The notes beneath the pieces were generated by a model. That model did no database searches. It saw only the letters and a program-made list of their open reading frames with translations, and was not told the DNA's origin. Made by a program: the position numbers and the translations under genes. From Myxococcales bacterium (lineage in GTDB: Bacteria; Myxococcota_A; Polyangia; Polyangiales; Ga0077539), in assembly GCA_016792845.1 (NCBI GenBank), contig JAEUKH010000037.1:62001-126000 (forward strand): a DNA stretch of 64,000 nucleotides, given 5' to 3'. Below are positions 15,976 through 24,024 of this stretch, piece after piece (the first letter of the stretch is position 1; each line of letters opens with the position of its first letter).

Positions 15976-16011
15976 GGTCTTGGTAGTAGTACCAAGAATG
16001 AACCTCGTCAA
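15976..16011 (-). promoter_or_regulatory. tetR promoter, leaderless architecture
   Basis: On the minus strand: TTGACG (16011-16006) as -35, a 17-bp spacer, TACTAC (15988-15983) as -10, then 7 nt to the ATG. Transcription would start at or within one or two bases of the start codon. The -10 is inside the operator. Confidence 0.65.
15978..15997. promoter_or_regulatory. TetR operator, perfect 8-4-8 inverted repeat
   Basis: Arms TCTTGGTA and TACCAAGA are perfect around the spacer GTAG. The site starts 3 bp before the tetR start codon and covers the predicted -10 hexamer. This is the size and position expected for an autoregulatory TetR operator. Confidence 0.85.
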
Positions 16012-16109
16012 GCGCGTCTCAGCAATGATTATAAGCCGAATGTGACTGGTGAGCGTACCGGTCGCGCGGGCTGTGAGGGGGTGTACGCGGGCTATGCTAC
16101 CTTCGCCGC

Positions 16110-16439
16110 GTGGCAGCTGAGGTCGAGGTCGAGGCGCTGCGTCGCGCGCGGGCGGCGTTGTTCGAGCGGGTGACGTGGTGGGAGGTCCATCGGTACGAGG
16201 CGTTGATCCCGATGGCGGTGGCGGCGTTTGGGGTGGGGTACGGGCTCGGGTACCTCGGCCATGTGGCCTTCGGGGTGCCCTACCAGGCCGCTTATTTTAC
16301 GGGTCTCGCGGTGCTCTTGGTGAGCGGGCGGGTGGTCGACCGGCGGTACTCGGTCGATCGGCTCCGCGAGCTCGACGAGCAGATCGCGCGGGCCGAGCGG
16401 GTGGCGCGGCGGGCGCTCAGTTCGAAGGCCGCCCGGTGA
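16110..16439 (+). CDS. small membrane protein with two TM helices, unknown
   Basis: Encodes 109 residues from a GTG start at 16110. The order is a charged N-terminal helix (EVEVEALRRARAALFERV), two hydrophobic segments (about residues 32-52 and 58-75), then a basic/acidic helix at the C-terminus (RLRELDEQIARAERVARR) likely to form a coiled coil. TACCTT at 16098-16103 lies 6 nt before the start. Family not recognised. It overlaps the convergent hydrolase gene by 23 bp at the 3' end. Confidence 0.65.
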   Translation: MAAEVEVEALRRARAALFERVTWWEVHRYEALIPMAVAAFGVGYGLGYLGHVAFGVPYQAAYFTGLAVLLVSGRVVDRRYSVDRLRELDEQIARAERVARRALSSKAAR

Positions 16440-17169
16440 GGGCTTCGAGGTAGCGCACGAGGGCGTCGTTGAAGGCCTCGGGCTGTTCGAGGTTCGACAT
16501 GTGACCGGCTCCGTCGAGGACGACCCAGGCGGCGTCGGGGAGGGCCTCTGCGAGGCGCTGGTGCTCGTCGGGGGGCGTGATGGCGTCGTGGGCCCCGACC
16601 ATCACGAGGGCGGGCACGCGCAGGGCGCCGAGGGTGGGCGTGGCGTCGGGGCGGTCGCGCATGGCGAGGAGCGCGAAGCTCACGGCTTCAGGTGACTGTC
16701 GCGCGGCCATGGTGACGAGCGTCTGGCGCACAGCCTCGCCGGTCTCGGGGGCGACGAGGCCGGGCAGGAGCTTCTCGATGAGGCCGAGGCTCCCGCGGCT
16801 CCGCACGAGCGCGAGGTTGACCACCCGGGCCGCGCGCACCGTCGGGGCGTCGCCGCCGGCGCGGGTGTCGCAGAGCACGAGGCCCTCGACCCGCGAGAGC
16901 GCCCTCGCGGCGAGGCGAAGGACGACGTAGCCCCCGAGCGAGAGGCCTACAAAGACGGCGCGGGCGATGCCTTCGGCGTCGAGGCGGGCGAGGAGGGCGT
17001 CGACGTACACGTCGAGGCTCGGGTCGGTGTCGCGGGGGAGCGGCGCGTCGCCGAAGCCCGGGAGGTTCGGGGCCAAGACGCGCACGCCGAAGGCCTCGAG
17101 GGCCGCGATCTGCGGCGCCCACATGCTCGCATCGAGGGGAAAGCTGTGCACCAGCACCACCGTGGTCAT
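16417..17169 (-). CDS. alpha/beta hydrolase
   Basis: Encodes 250 residues from the ATG at 17169 (MTTVVLVHSFPLD). Hallmarks: the oxyanion HSF segment at residues 8-10, the PGFG loop (37-40), nucleophile Ser77 in GLSLGG, Asp in MVGAHDAITPP and His in DGAGHMSNLEQP, so the triad is complete. This is the layout of the 3-oxoadipate enol-lactonase / BioH / haloperoxidase-like group of soluble cytoplasmic hydrolases. The context gives no clue to substrate. Its C-terminus overlaps the end of the convergent small membrane protein gene. Confidence 0.9.
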   Translation of the reverse strand: MTTVVLVHSFPLDASMWAPQIAALEAFGVRVLAPNLPGFGDAPLPRDTDPSLDVYVDALLARLDAEGIARAVFVGLSLGGYVVLRLAARALSRVEGLVLCDTRAGGDAPTVRAARVVNLALVRSRGSLGLIEKLLPGLVAPETGEAVRQTLVTMAARQSPEAVSFALLAMRDRPDATPTLGALRVPALVMVGAHDAITPPDEHQRLAEALPDAAWVVLDGAGHMSNLEQPEAFNDALVRYLEALTGRPSN

Positions 17170-17234
17170 GGCGCTCTCGATAGCGCAGATTCTGCGCTGT
17201 TGCAGCACCGTCTGGCATCGACTAGACAGGGGGG

Positions 17235-18602
17235 GTGGTGACCTGGCGCGCGGCGGCGGTGGTGGGCATGGGGCTGTTGGTGGCGGGGCCTCGGGGGGCG
17301 CGCGCGAACGGGCGCTTTCCGACGGCGCAGCATGTGCTGGTGGGCCCGGGCGAGACGAGCGACGTGATCGTGCTGCGGACGACCTTCGGGCTCTTGGTGA
17401 GCCGCAACGGCGGCGGCTCGTTCCGGTGGATTTGCGAAGACTCGCTGTTTTACCCGGCGGTGTACGGCACGGTGGTCCCGCTCGACCCGCCGGCTGAGAT
17501 CACGGCGACGGGGCGTGTGGTGTACGGCTACCCTGACGGGCTCCGCTCGCTCACCGACGGCTGCGCCTTCGCCGACCACCGCGCGGCCGACATGCGCAAC
17601 GTGACCGACCTCGCCGCCAACCCCGCGGGCACGGCGATGTACGCCATTCAGTACGACGCCGCGGGGCAGCGCAGCTACCTCTTCTCGGTGCCCACCGACA
17701 CCATGAATTTTCGCGTGCGCGGCGCGGCCTTCGCGGGGGTCGAGCTCAGCACCGTCGACGGCGCGCCGAGCAACTTCGATCGGGTCTACCTCGCCGGGGC
17801 GACCCTCGACGGCCGGGCCCCGGTGCTCTACCGCAGCGACGACGGCGGGGTCACCCGCCGCAGCATCGGCACTCCGGCCCAACTCGGCGACGCGGCCTTC
17901 GTCTCAGGGGTCGCGCGCAACAACCCCGACGTGCTGTTCGTGCGGGTCAATCAAGGGCTCGGCTCGGTGCTCCTGCGCACCCTCGACGGCGGCGCGACCT
18001 TCGCCGCGGTGGCCCAGACCAGCGACCCCATGACGGGCTTCGCCCTCAGCGACGACGCCCAGACCGTCTGGGTCGGGAGCGTCAACGACGGGCTCCTCAG
18101 GTCGACCGACGGGGGCGCGACCTTCGCGCGGGTCAACCCGCTGCCGGTGATCGGGCTGCGCTTCCACGCGGGCACGCTCTGGGCTTGCTCAGACTGGCTC
18201 CGCACCTTCGCGCTCGGGCGTTCGAGCGACGGCGGGGCGAACTTCACCCGGGTGCTCCGCTTTGAAGACCTCGAAGGCCCGCCGGTGTGCACCAACCCGG
18301 GTGAGAACGTCACCGTCTGCGAGAGCCGCTGGCCCATTCAACAGCGCGAGATCTTGAGCCCCTCGCCCGACGCGGGCCCCGCGCCCGATGCGCCCCGGCG
18401 CACCGACCTCGGCGGCGACGGCGCGCCCGATGGGGGCCGCGACGCCGGCCTCGACGGGGGCCTCGACGCCGGGGTGTCTCCGCCCGCCGCGCCGCGAAGT
18501 TGCCAGTGCGCGAGCGCGCCCGGGGCGGCCCGCGACGTGTCGGGCCTCAAGGCCCTCGCGCTCGCCTTGGGCTTCGCGGCGGTGGTGCGCCGAAGGCGGT
18601 GA
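17235..18602 (+). CDS. BNR-like propeller protein with MYXO-CTERM-like tail
   Basis: Encodes 455 residues. A GTG start at 17235 (another GTG follows at 17238) lies right after an AGGGGG ribosome site. Residues 1-24 are a signal peptide ending ARAN. The body has repeated S/T-x-D-G-G-x-T/S-F/R units (RNGGGSFR, SDDGGVTRR, TLDGGATFA, STDGGATFA, SSDGGANFT), as in sialidase or sortilin BNR blades. An Asp/Gly-rich linker (DLGGDGAPDGGRDAG...) follows. The C-terminus has Cys423 and Cys425, a hydrophobic segment and RRRR at the end, the order of the MYXO-CTERM sorting signal. Expected to be exported and surface-anchored. Ligand unknown. Confidence 0.85.
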   Translation: MVTWRAAAVVGMGLLVAGPRGARANGRFPTAQHVLVGPGETSDVIVLRTTFGLLVSRNGGGSFRWICEDSLFYPAVYGTVVPLDPPAEITATGRVVYGYPDGLRSLTDGCAFADHRAADMRNVTDLAANPAGTAMYAIQYDAAGQRSYLFSVPTDTMNFRVRGAAFAGVELSTVDGAPSNFDRVYLAGATLDGRAPVLYRSDDGGVTRRSIGTPAQLGDAAFVSGVARNNPDVLFVRVNQGLGSVLLRTLDGGATFAAVAQTSDPMTGFALSDDAQTVWVGSVNDGLLRSTDGGATFARVNPLPVIGLRFHAGTLWACSDWLRTFALGRSSDGGANFTRVLRFEDLEGPPVCTNPGENVTVCESRWPIQQREILSPSPDAGPAPDAPRRTDLGGDGAPDGGRDAGLDGGLDAGVSPPAAPRSCQCASAPGAARDVSGLKALALALGFAAVVRRRR

Positions 18603-18604
18603 GC

Positions 18605-18626
18605 GTTGCAACTGCAACTCGGTTGC
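18605..18626. promoter_or_regulatory. candidate operator upstream of the Fur-family gene
   Basis: GTTGCAACTGCAAC (18605-18618) overlaps GCAAC-TCG-GTTGC (18614-18626), two interlocked inverted repeats. It lies 66 bp before the regulator start codon and just before TACCCGTAG (18629-18637), a possible -10 region. It could instead be a weak terminator hairpin for the upstream BNR gene. Confidence 0.45.
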
Positions 18627-18691
18627 GCTACCCGTAGGCCTCGCAGTCGGCGTCGAACGGTGCGGCGTCGGGCGTGGTGAGGCAGTGGTTC

Positions 18692-19141
18692 ATGCGCGGT
18701 CGTGCTCTGACGTCGGTTGAGGCCATTCGTAGCCTGGTGCGCGAGGCCGGGTTGCGGGTGACGGCGCCGCGGGTCGCGGTGATTCAGCGCCTCGTGGCGG
18801 CCGGCGGGCCGGTGACCCACGCCGAGATCGCCGACGCCCTGGCGCCCGACGGGTGGGATCGCGCGACGCTCTACCGCAACCTCAGCGATCTCACCGAGGC
18901 GGGGCTCCTGCGGCGCACCGACATGGGCGATCACGTCTGGCGCTTCGAGCTCACGGCGGGCGACGATGCGGGCCACGACGGGGCGGTCCACCCGCATTTT
19001 GTGTGCACCGATTGCGGCGGCGTGACGTGCCTCCCTGAGGGGGTGGTCGAGCTCCACGCGGCGGGGCGCGGGGTGCCTCGATCGCTGCGCGCCAAGGGCC
19101 TGGAGATTCAGGTGAAGGGGCGCTGCGACCGCTGCGCGTAG
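18692..19141 (+). CDS. Fur-family metal-dependent regulator (Zur-like)
   Basis: Encodes 149 residues. ATG at 18692 is chosen because GAGG lies 9 nt upstream; a GTG at 18674 precedes this site. The N-terminal winged helix contains RVTAPRVAVIQRLVAAGGPVTHAEIADAL and the recognition helix DRATLYRNLSDLTEAGLL. The metal-binding half has HPHFVCTDCGG and a second CxxC at the extreme C-terminus (CDRC), the structural zinc site of Fur-family proteins. It is followed 11 bp later by a large ZIP-like transporter gene, so it is probably a zinc or manganese sensor (Zur type) controlling that transporter. Fur or PerR identity is not excluded. Confidence 0.9.
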   Translation: MRGRALTSVEAIRSLVREAGLRVTAPRVAVIQRLVAAGGPVTHAEIADALAPDGWDRATLYRNLSDLTEAGLLRRTDMGDHVWRFELTAGDDAGHDGAVHPHFVCTDCGGVTCLPEGVVELHAAGRGVPRSLRAKGLEIQVKGRCDRCA

Positions 19142-19152
19142 ATCGGCCCCAG

Positions 19153-20925
19153 GTGCTCTTTTTCGCGTTGGTATTGTCGGTTCTGGGCCTCGCCGTGGGC
19201 CCGACCCTGGTGGCGCTCGGGCGCGGTCGGCGCTTCCTCGGGGCGTGGGTCGAGGGCTTCGCGTTGGGGGTGGTGCCGGCGCTCTTGCTCTTGCGTCTCG
19301 TGCCGCATGTGGTCGAAGGGGCGGGGGCCCTCGGGGTCGTGCTGGTGGCGGTGGGTTTTGGGCTCCTCTGGTGGGCCGATCAGCGCAACCACGCGCTCGG
19401 TCACGCCCACGACGACGCGAACCCCGGGGCCGAGCGGGCCGCCGCGTGGGTGGTGGGCGCCCTGGTGCTGCACGCCCTCAGCGACGGCGCGGGGCTCGCC
19501 ATGGCCGTCGGCGGCGGCGCCTCGGGCGCGCACGAAGATCACTCGCTCGGCCTCGCGGTGCTCATCCATCGGCTGCCCGAGGGGCTGTTTCTGACCACGG
19601 CGTTCTTGCCGCGGCTCGGGTGGCCGCGCACCCTCGCGCGGCTCGCGCTCCTCGGGGCGGGCACGGTGGCGGGGGCCCTGCTCGGGCGCGGGCTCCTCTC
19701 GGTGGTGCCTGACGCGTTCTTCGACGGCGTGGTGGCCCTCGGCGCGGGGGCCATGCTGCGGCTCTCGGTGCACTCGCACAACCCCATGCCGCGCACGCCC
19801 GGGGCGCGGGCGGCGAGCGCGGTGGGGCTCCTCATGGGGCTCGGGCTGGCGGTGTTCCTCCCCGACCCAGAGAGCCTGTTGCGGAGGGCCCAGGCCGACG
19901 AGCTCAGCACCGTGGAGGCCCTCGTGCCCCTGGTCATCGAGACCTCGCCCGCCGCCCTCGTGGGCATCTTGTGGACGGCGCTCCTCCGCCCCCCGCGCGC
20001 CACGCCCGCGGTGCCCCCTGGGCGCCTCACCAGGGCGCTCATGGGCCTCAGGCTGGCTGTCACCCGCCCGGGCTGGTCGGGGCGCTCTCTTGAGGCGCTG
20101 AAGGTCACCCTCGGCGGCCCCGGGGGCGTCGCCCTCGCGGTGACCCTCGGCACGGCCTTGCCCTTGTTCGAGCCGGTGGGGCTCTCGCTGCTCTTTCGCC
20201 TCCTCGGCCCCGCGATGGGCGGCGTGCGGGTGCTCGGCGCGGCGCTGGCGTCGCTCGCGGCGGGCCTCGCGGCCTCGGCGGTGGCCTCGCGCGAGGGCTT
20301 CCGTCGGGTTCACCCGCGGGCGTTCAGCCTACGGCCTGGGGCGCTCAAGGCCGCGACGGTTCAAGAGCCTACGGGCTTCGGGGCGCGGCTCTTGGGGGCC
20401 CTCGACGCCGCGGCGCCCTGGTACGTCACGGGGCTCACCCTCGCGGTGGCCCTCGAAGCCGCGGTCGACCCGCGCTGGGTGGCCCGGCTGCCCGGCGGGC
20501 TCACCGGCGCCCTGCTAGGCGCCCTCGTCGGCGTGCCGGTGTACCTCTCGCAGCACGCGGCGGTGCTGGTGGTGGCGGTGCTCGTTCACAAGGGCCTCTC
20601 GCCGGGGGCGGGGCTCGCGCTGCTCGTCACGGCCTCGGCCCTCGACCGGGGCCGCATCGCGGCGGTGCGTCAGCGCCTCGGGCTCTGGCCTGTGGTGGCG
20701 TGGGTCTTGGTGGTGGTCGCGGCTGCGGCGGGCCTCGGCGCCCTCGGCGATCGGTGGGTGGGCCGCGCGACGGTGCCCGAGGTGCATCTCCTGGTGGCCC
20801 ATCGGCACGCGCCCGCGGAGCTCGTGGCGGCGACCCTGCTCGCGGCGGGCCTGCTGGTGAGCCTCGTGCGCAACGGGCCGCGTCGGTGGTTCGGGATGCT
20901 CCAGGGCGACAACGTCGCGCCCTGA
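19153..20925 (+). CDS. ZIP-type metal transporter fused to DUF318/ArsP-like permease
   Basis: Encodes 590 residues with about 14 hydrophobic segments; start GTG at 19153, 11 bp after the regulator stop. Residues 1-240 resemble ZIP transporters: LHALSDGAGLA (His107, Asp111) and IHRLPEGLFLT (His139, Glu143) match the metal-binding helices IV and V, with a His-rich loop HALGHAHDD before them. Residues about 255-590 resemble permeases of the DUF318/ArsP and SO_0444 Cu/Zn efflux type, with two similar halves: APWYVTGLTLAVALEA...GGLTGALLGALVGVPVYLSQ, and SPAALVGILWTALL...GGPGGVALAVTLGTALP. I infer a metal transporter controlled by the adjacent Fur-type protein. The fusion is unusual, and import versus efflux cannot be decided. 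Confidence 0.8.
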   Translation: MLFFALVLSVLGLAVGPTLVALGRGRRFLGAWVEGFALGVVPALLLLRLVPHVVEGAGALGVVLVAVGFGLLWWADQRNHALGHAHDDANPGAERAAAWVVGALVLHALSDGAGLAMAVGGGASGAHEDHSLGLAVLIHRLPEGLFLTTAFLPRLGWPRTLARLALLGAGTVAGALLGRGLLSVVPDAFFDGVVALGAGAMLRLSVHSHNPMPRTPGARAASAVGLLMGLGLAVFLPDPESLLRRAQADELSTVEALVPLVIETSPAALVGILWTALLRPPRATPAVPPGRLTRALMGLRLAVTRPGWSGRSLEALKVTLGGPGGVALAVTLGTALPLFEPVGLSLLFRLLGPAMGGVRVLGAALASLAAGLAASAVASREGFRRVHPRAFSLRPGALKAATVQEPTGFGARLLGALDAAAPWYVTGLTLAVALEAAVDPRWVARLPGGLTGALLGALVGVPVYLSQHAAVLVVAVLVHKGLSPGAGLALLVTASALDRGRIAAVRQRLGLWPVVAWVLVVVAAAAGLGALGDRWVGRATVPEVHLLVAHRHAPAELVAATLLAAGLLVSLVRNGPRRWFGMLQGDNVAP

Positions 20926-20948
20926 ATTGGTCGGGCGGGGGGCGATTC

Positions 20949-20963
20949 CTGAGTGTGACTCAG
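20949..20963. terminator. small hairpin in convergent gap
   Basis: CTGAGT-GTG-ACTCAG, a perfect 6-bp stem with a 3-nt loop, between the convergent transporter and VWA genes and overlapping the VWA stop codon. Short and without a T tract; weak bidirectional terminator candidate. Confidence 0.3.
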
Positions 20964-22387
20964 TATCCCATGTCGTGCATGGCGGCGGCGCTGTTGTGCA
21001 GGCTCGCGGCGCGGCGGGCGACGGGCGACGGGGCCGAGGCGGCGTGGCGCACGGCGGCCCTGCCGGTCGACACCGACTGAGCCTGCCTCAGGAGGGCGCC
21101 CTGCACGCGGTCGTCGCTGAACTCGTACTGCGTCGCGGTGCTGCGGAGCCTCGCCTCGGCGCGCTGGAGCTCCGCGTCGGCCTCGGCCATCTGACCGTTG
21201 TTGACGTACTGCGAGGCGCGCAGCTGTGCGGCGGCGGCCTCTCGGCTCGCGACCATGGCGACCACCCGCTCGTTGGCGCTCGACCGCGCCGCGGCGGCGT
21301 CTTCGGTGGGCTCGACCCGCAGGTCGACGGCCTCGGCGTGAACCCGTGACGGGTCGCGCGGGTCTTCGAAGCGCAGCCGCGCCGAGGCCAGGGTGCGGGC
21401 CCCGCGGAGCCCGCCCGGGAGCCGGGTGTGCAAGAGCACCTCGCGTCGCTGCCCGGCGTAGAGGCTCCCGAGGGGGATGCGCAGCACGTTGCCGCGGCGG
21501 TCGACCCTGAGCTGGGCGTCGGCGTCGAGGCTCACGCCCTCGTCGGCCTCGACTTCGAGGTAGGCGTTCGCGGCCACGGTCTGCCCGAGGAGGTCGAGCT
21601 CGCCTTGGAGGATGGCGGCCATCTGGGAGGGCTCTTCGAGGTGGTAGAGCCTGCCGGCCGAGCGCACCGCGAGGGCGCCGAGGGTGGCCTCGTCGTAGTC
21701 GAGGCCGACGCCGATCGCGGTGACCTGGGTGCCGTTCTCGGTGCTCTGGGCGGCGAGGTCGCCGAGGGCCGCGGCGCTGCTCGGGCCGACGTTGGCGCGG
21801 CCGTCTGAGATCACCACGACGCGGCGCACGGCGTGCGACGCGGGCGCCGAGGCGGTGGCCATGGTGCCGACCCGCAGCCCGTCGTAGAGGTTGGTGCTGC
21901 CGGTGGGCACGAGCTGCTGGACCCGCGACAAGAGCACCGCGCGGCTCGCGGCGTTGACGAGGGTGGGGGCCGCGAGCTCGGTGACGCCGTCGCTGAAGGC
22001 ATAGAGCGAGACGATGTCGCCCTCGGCGAGGCTCTGGATGAAGCTCGCCGCGGCGGTGCGGGCGTTCTGGATCTTCGCGCCGGCCATCGAGCCCGAGGTG
22101 TCGACCACGAGGGCCACGTCGACCGGCGCGCGCACGACCTGCTCGACGACCGCGGGGGGGTCGACCCAGAGGCCCACCCAGCTCTCCTGGGCGTCGGTGC
22201 TGAGCACCCGGGTCTGAACCGGCGCGCCCTGGAGCCAGCGGGTGGTGACCGCCGTGCGCTGCACGACACCCCGAGGGTTGCCCGCGACCACGGTGGTCGT
22301 CTGGGTGCGAAGGACGCCCCGGGGCTGGGCGCCGGCGCAGGCCGTGATCGCGTGACAAAGTGCCAGAAACAGAGCTGATCGACGCAT
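20960..22387 (-). CDS. von Willebrand factor A domain lipoprotein
   Basis: Encodes 475 residues. ATG at 22387 gives MRRSALFLALCHAITAC with a lipobox Cys17. The VWA domain at about residues 90-260 has the MIDAS motif DTSGSM, and VVISDGRANVG further on carries the other metal-contact Asp. Overall layout resembles the YfbK / Ca-activated chloride-channel-like group of surface VWA proteins. The C-terminal ~130 residues are an Ala/Arg-rich helical tail (REAAAAQLRASQYVNNGQMAEADAELQRAEARL). Metal-dependent protein binding at the envelope is expected; the partner is unknown. Confidence 0.88.
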   Translation of the reverse strand: MRRSALFLALCHAITACAGAQPRGVLRTQTTTVVAGNPRGVVQRTAVTTRWLQGAPVQTRVLSTDAQESWVGLWVDPPAVVEQVVRAPVDVALVVDTSGSMAGAKIQNARTAAASFIQSLAEGDIVSLYAFSDGVTELAAPTLVNAASRAVLLSRVQQLVPTGSTNLYDGLRVGTMATASAPASHAVRRVVVISDGRANVGPSSAAALGDLAAQSTENGTQVTAIGVGLDYDEATLGALAVRSAGRLYHLEEPSQMAAILQGELDLLGQTVAANAYLEVEADEGVSLDADAQLRVDRRGNVLRIPLGSLYAGQRREVLLHTRLPGGLRGARTLASARLRFEDPRDPSRVHAEAVDLRVEPTEDAAAARSSANERVVAMVASREAAAAQLRASQYVNNGQMAEADAELQRAEARLRSTATQYEFSDDRVQGALLRQAQSVSTGRAAVRHAASAPSPVARRAASLHNSAAAMHDMGY

Positions 22388-22582
22388 CGGGAGCCTCGCT
22401 GAGGGTGCCATGGTGAGCGCAAGGCCGGGCCCTCGTACGGGTCACACGCCCCCTCGCAGCGCGGCGCCGTGAAAGGCGCGTCGCGTGGAGGATGCGGTGA
22501 CGGGAAAGGGAGACCTGAGCGCGTACGCGGCGCCCGACCTGAGGGCCTGCGACGGGCGACGCCGCGAGACGGTCTACGAGGC

Positions 22583-22601
22583 CGTGCGAATTGATCGCAC
22601 G
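22583..22601 (-). terminator. candidate terminator after the PSI-repeat lipoprotein gene
   Basis: A perfect 7-bp stem CGTGCGA / TCGCACG with a 5-nt loop lies 17 bp beyond the stop codon of the minus-strand gene. No T tract follows, as is usual in very GC-rich genomes. Confidence 0.5.
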
Positions 22602-22617
22602 CGGCTCAAACGGAGGG

Positions 22618-23598
22618 TCAGATGCAGAACCCGAGGAAGCCCGTCCACGTCCAGTTTGAACTGCGGCAGGAGCCGTTCGAGGGGCCCGACGAGGAGCCCG
22701 ACTGGCAGGTGTCGCTGTCGTCGCACCACCCGCACGACGAGCGCCCGATGCAGCTGTTGCAGCCCGACGAGGTGCGGCACGGGTCGGTCGACGAGACGCA
22801 TGCGTTGGGCGTCCACGCCCAGGCGGTGCCGGTGCAGCTTGTGGCGGTCGAGCCTGTGCCGGTGCCGACCTGGCAGCTCCGGGTGGTGTGGCACCACCCG
22901 CAGTTCAAGAAGTTGCCCGAGCACCCGCCGCAAGTGTTGGCGAGGCTCGCGCAGGGGTTCGCCGTGGGCGAGGTCGGACACGCCGACGGGAGCCAGGCCC
23001 AGCCCGCGCAGCGCAGCCCCCCGGCCCCGCTCGGGCCGCTCGACGTGCCCGCGAGGCATCGGTTGATGCCCGGGCACCAGCCGCAGCCCGCGAGGGCCCC
23101 GCAGCTCGCACAATCGGTGGCCGCCGCGCAGCCCGTGAGCCCGTTGTCGCTCGGCGTGCCGGCGTCGCGCGGGCCCGTGTCGGTGACGTTGCCGGTGTCG
23201 CGGAGCACCACCCCGGTGTCACGCGGCCCGACGCCGGTATCGACGGGGGTGTTGCCCGTGTCGACGGGGGTGTTGCCGCTGTCAAAGCCGACGTTGCCGG
23301 TGTCAACGGGCGCGTTGCCGGTGTCTTCGGGCGCGTTGCCGGTGTCAACGGGCGCGTTGCCGGTGTCTTCGGGGGCGTTGCCCGTGTCGACCGGCAGGGG
23401 GTTGCCCGTGTCGTCTTTGGGCACCACAAAATCGTTCGGGATGTCAAAGCCGGGGCTCGACGCGTCGTCGCCGCCGGTCTGGCCGCTGTCTTCGGCGGGG
23501 TTGCCCCCCGGATCCATCGTGCCGTCAACGGTCTGCGTGGCGCACGCTGCGAGCAGCGCCGCGATCAGCAAGCCTGGGCGAAGTCTGTTCAAGCTCAT
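22618..23598 (-). CDS. lipoprotein with Asp-Thr-Gly heptad repeats and three PSI-like modules
   Basis: Encodes 326 residues. ATG at 23598 has AGGAG about 10 nt upstream and a signal sequence with lipobox LAAC (Cys19). Residues about 60-135 are a tandem heptad of the type DTGNAPE/DTGNAPV, encoded by a 21-bp repeat. The C-terminal half has three cysteine modules of the form C-x-S/G-C...CGWC...C (SCGALAGCGWCPG, NFLNCGWCHT, GRSSCGWCDD), which resemble PSI/plexin repeats used in extracellular protein binding. A surface-exposed adhesin-like role is inferred; no enzyme motif is present. Confidence 0.85.
   Translation of the reverse strand: MSLNRLRPGLLIAALLAACATQTVDGTMDPGGNPAEDSGQTGGDDASSPGFDIPNDFVVPKDDTGNPLPVDTGNAPEDTGNAPVDTGNAPEDTGNAPVDTGNVGFDSGNTPVDTGNTPVDTGVGPRDTGVVLRDTGNVTDTGPRDAGTPSDNGLTGCAAATDCASCGALAGCGWCPGINRCLAGTSSGPSGAGGLRCAGWAWLPSACPTSPTANPCASLANTCGGCSGNFLNCGWCHTTRSCQVGTGTGSTATSCTGTAWAWTPNACVSSTDPCRTSSGCNSCIGRSSCGWCDDSDTCQSGSSSGPSNGSCRSSNWTWTGFLGFCI
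23185..23400. repeat. 21-bp tandem minisatellite within the lipoprotein gene
   Basis: About nine imperfect 21-bp units (plus-strand core GTGTCNACGGGNGNGTTGCC) encode the DTGNxPx heptads. Neighbouring units alternate E and V at the seventh position, so part of the array appears to have doubled as a 42-bp unit. Length variation between strains is likely. Confidence 0.75.
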
Positions 23599-23751
23599 CA
23601 AAGGGCATCTCCTGCCTTGGCCCGACCCTGCGCGATTCAACGCCCTCGCGCAAGGCCCCGCGGCCACCATTGCGCGGTGATCGCACGGTCGATACGCCCG
23701 GCGCGACAAAGCCGCCCGCGCGAGGCTCCGATTCGCTACCCTACGCCGCTG

Positions 23752-24024
23752 ATGGATGCTCCGAGGCGCCCGCCTTTCGACGCTGTAGTGACCGTGGCCG
23801 AGGTGATTTCGTTCGAGGCCGACCTCGACGGGGCGCTGGCCGTGTTGGGGGCCGTCCATGACGCGCGGCTGGCGCTGCGCGACCTCTCAGGGCACGGGGT
23901 CGACCTCGACGCCCTGGAGCTCCACGAGCGGGCCTTGGGTCTCGCCATCGGCGCCGAGCGCGCGCGGGCCTACCTCCTCGGCCGTCGCGGGGCGCCGCGT
24001 CGGGGGCAGGGTCGGGGTCTCTAG
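23752..24024 (+). CDS. small hypothetical protein
   Basis: Encodes 90 residues, MDAPRRPPFDAVV..., Leu/Ala/Asp-rich and mostly helical, with a basic Gly/Arg tail. No recognised family and no clear ribosome site, but TACCCT lies 9 nt before the ATG as for other short-leader genes here, and the frame has the GC3 pattern of its neighbours. It overlaps the convergent beta-barrel gene by 4 bp at the stop codons. Could be spurious. Confidence 0.45.
   Translation: MDAPRRPPFDAVVTVAEVISFEADLDGALAVLGAVHDARLALRDLSGHGVDLDALELHERALGLAIGAERARAYLLGRRGAPRRGQGRGL

Noticed and set aside
17191..17209. GCTGTTGCAGCACC near the hydrolase start
   Set aside because: Only one half of the palindrome matches; such half-sites also occur elsewhere (for example 1621, 34072, 36147).
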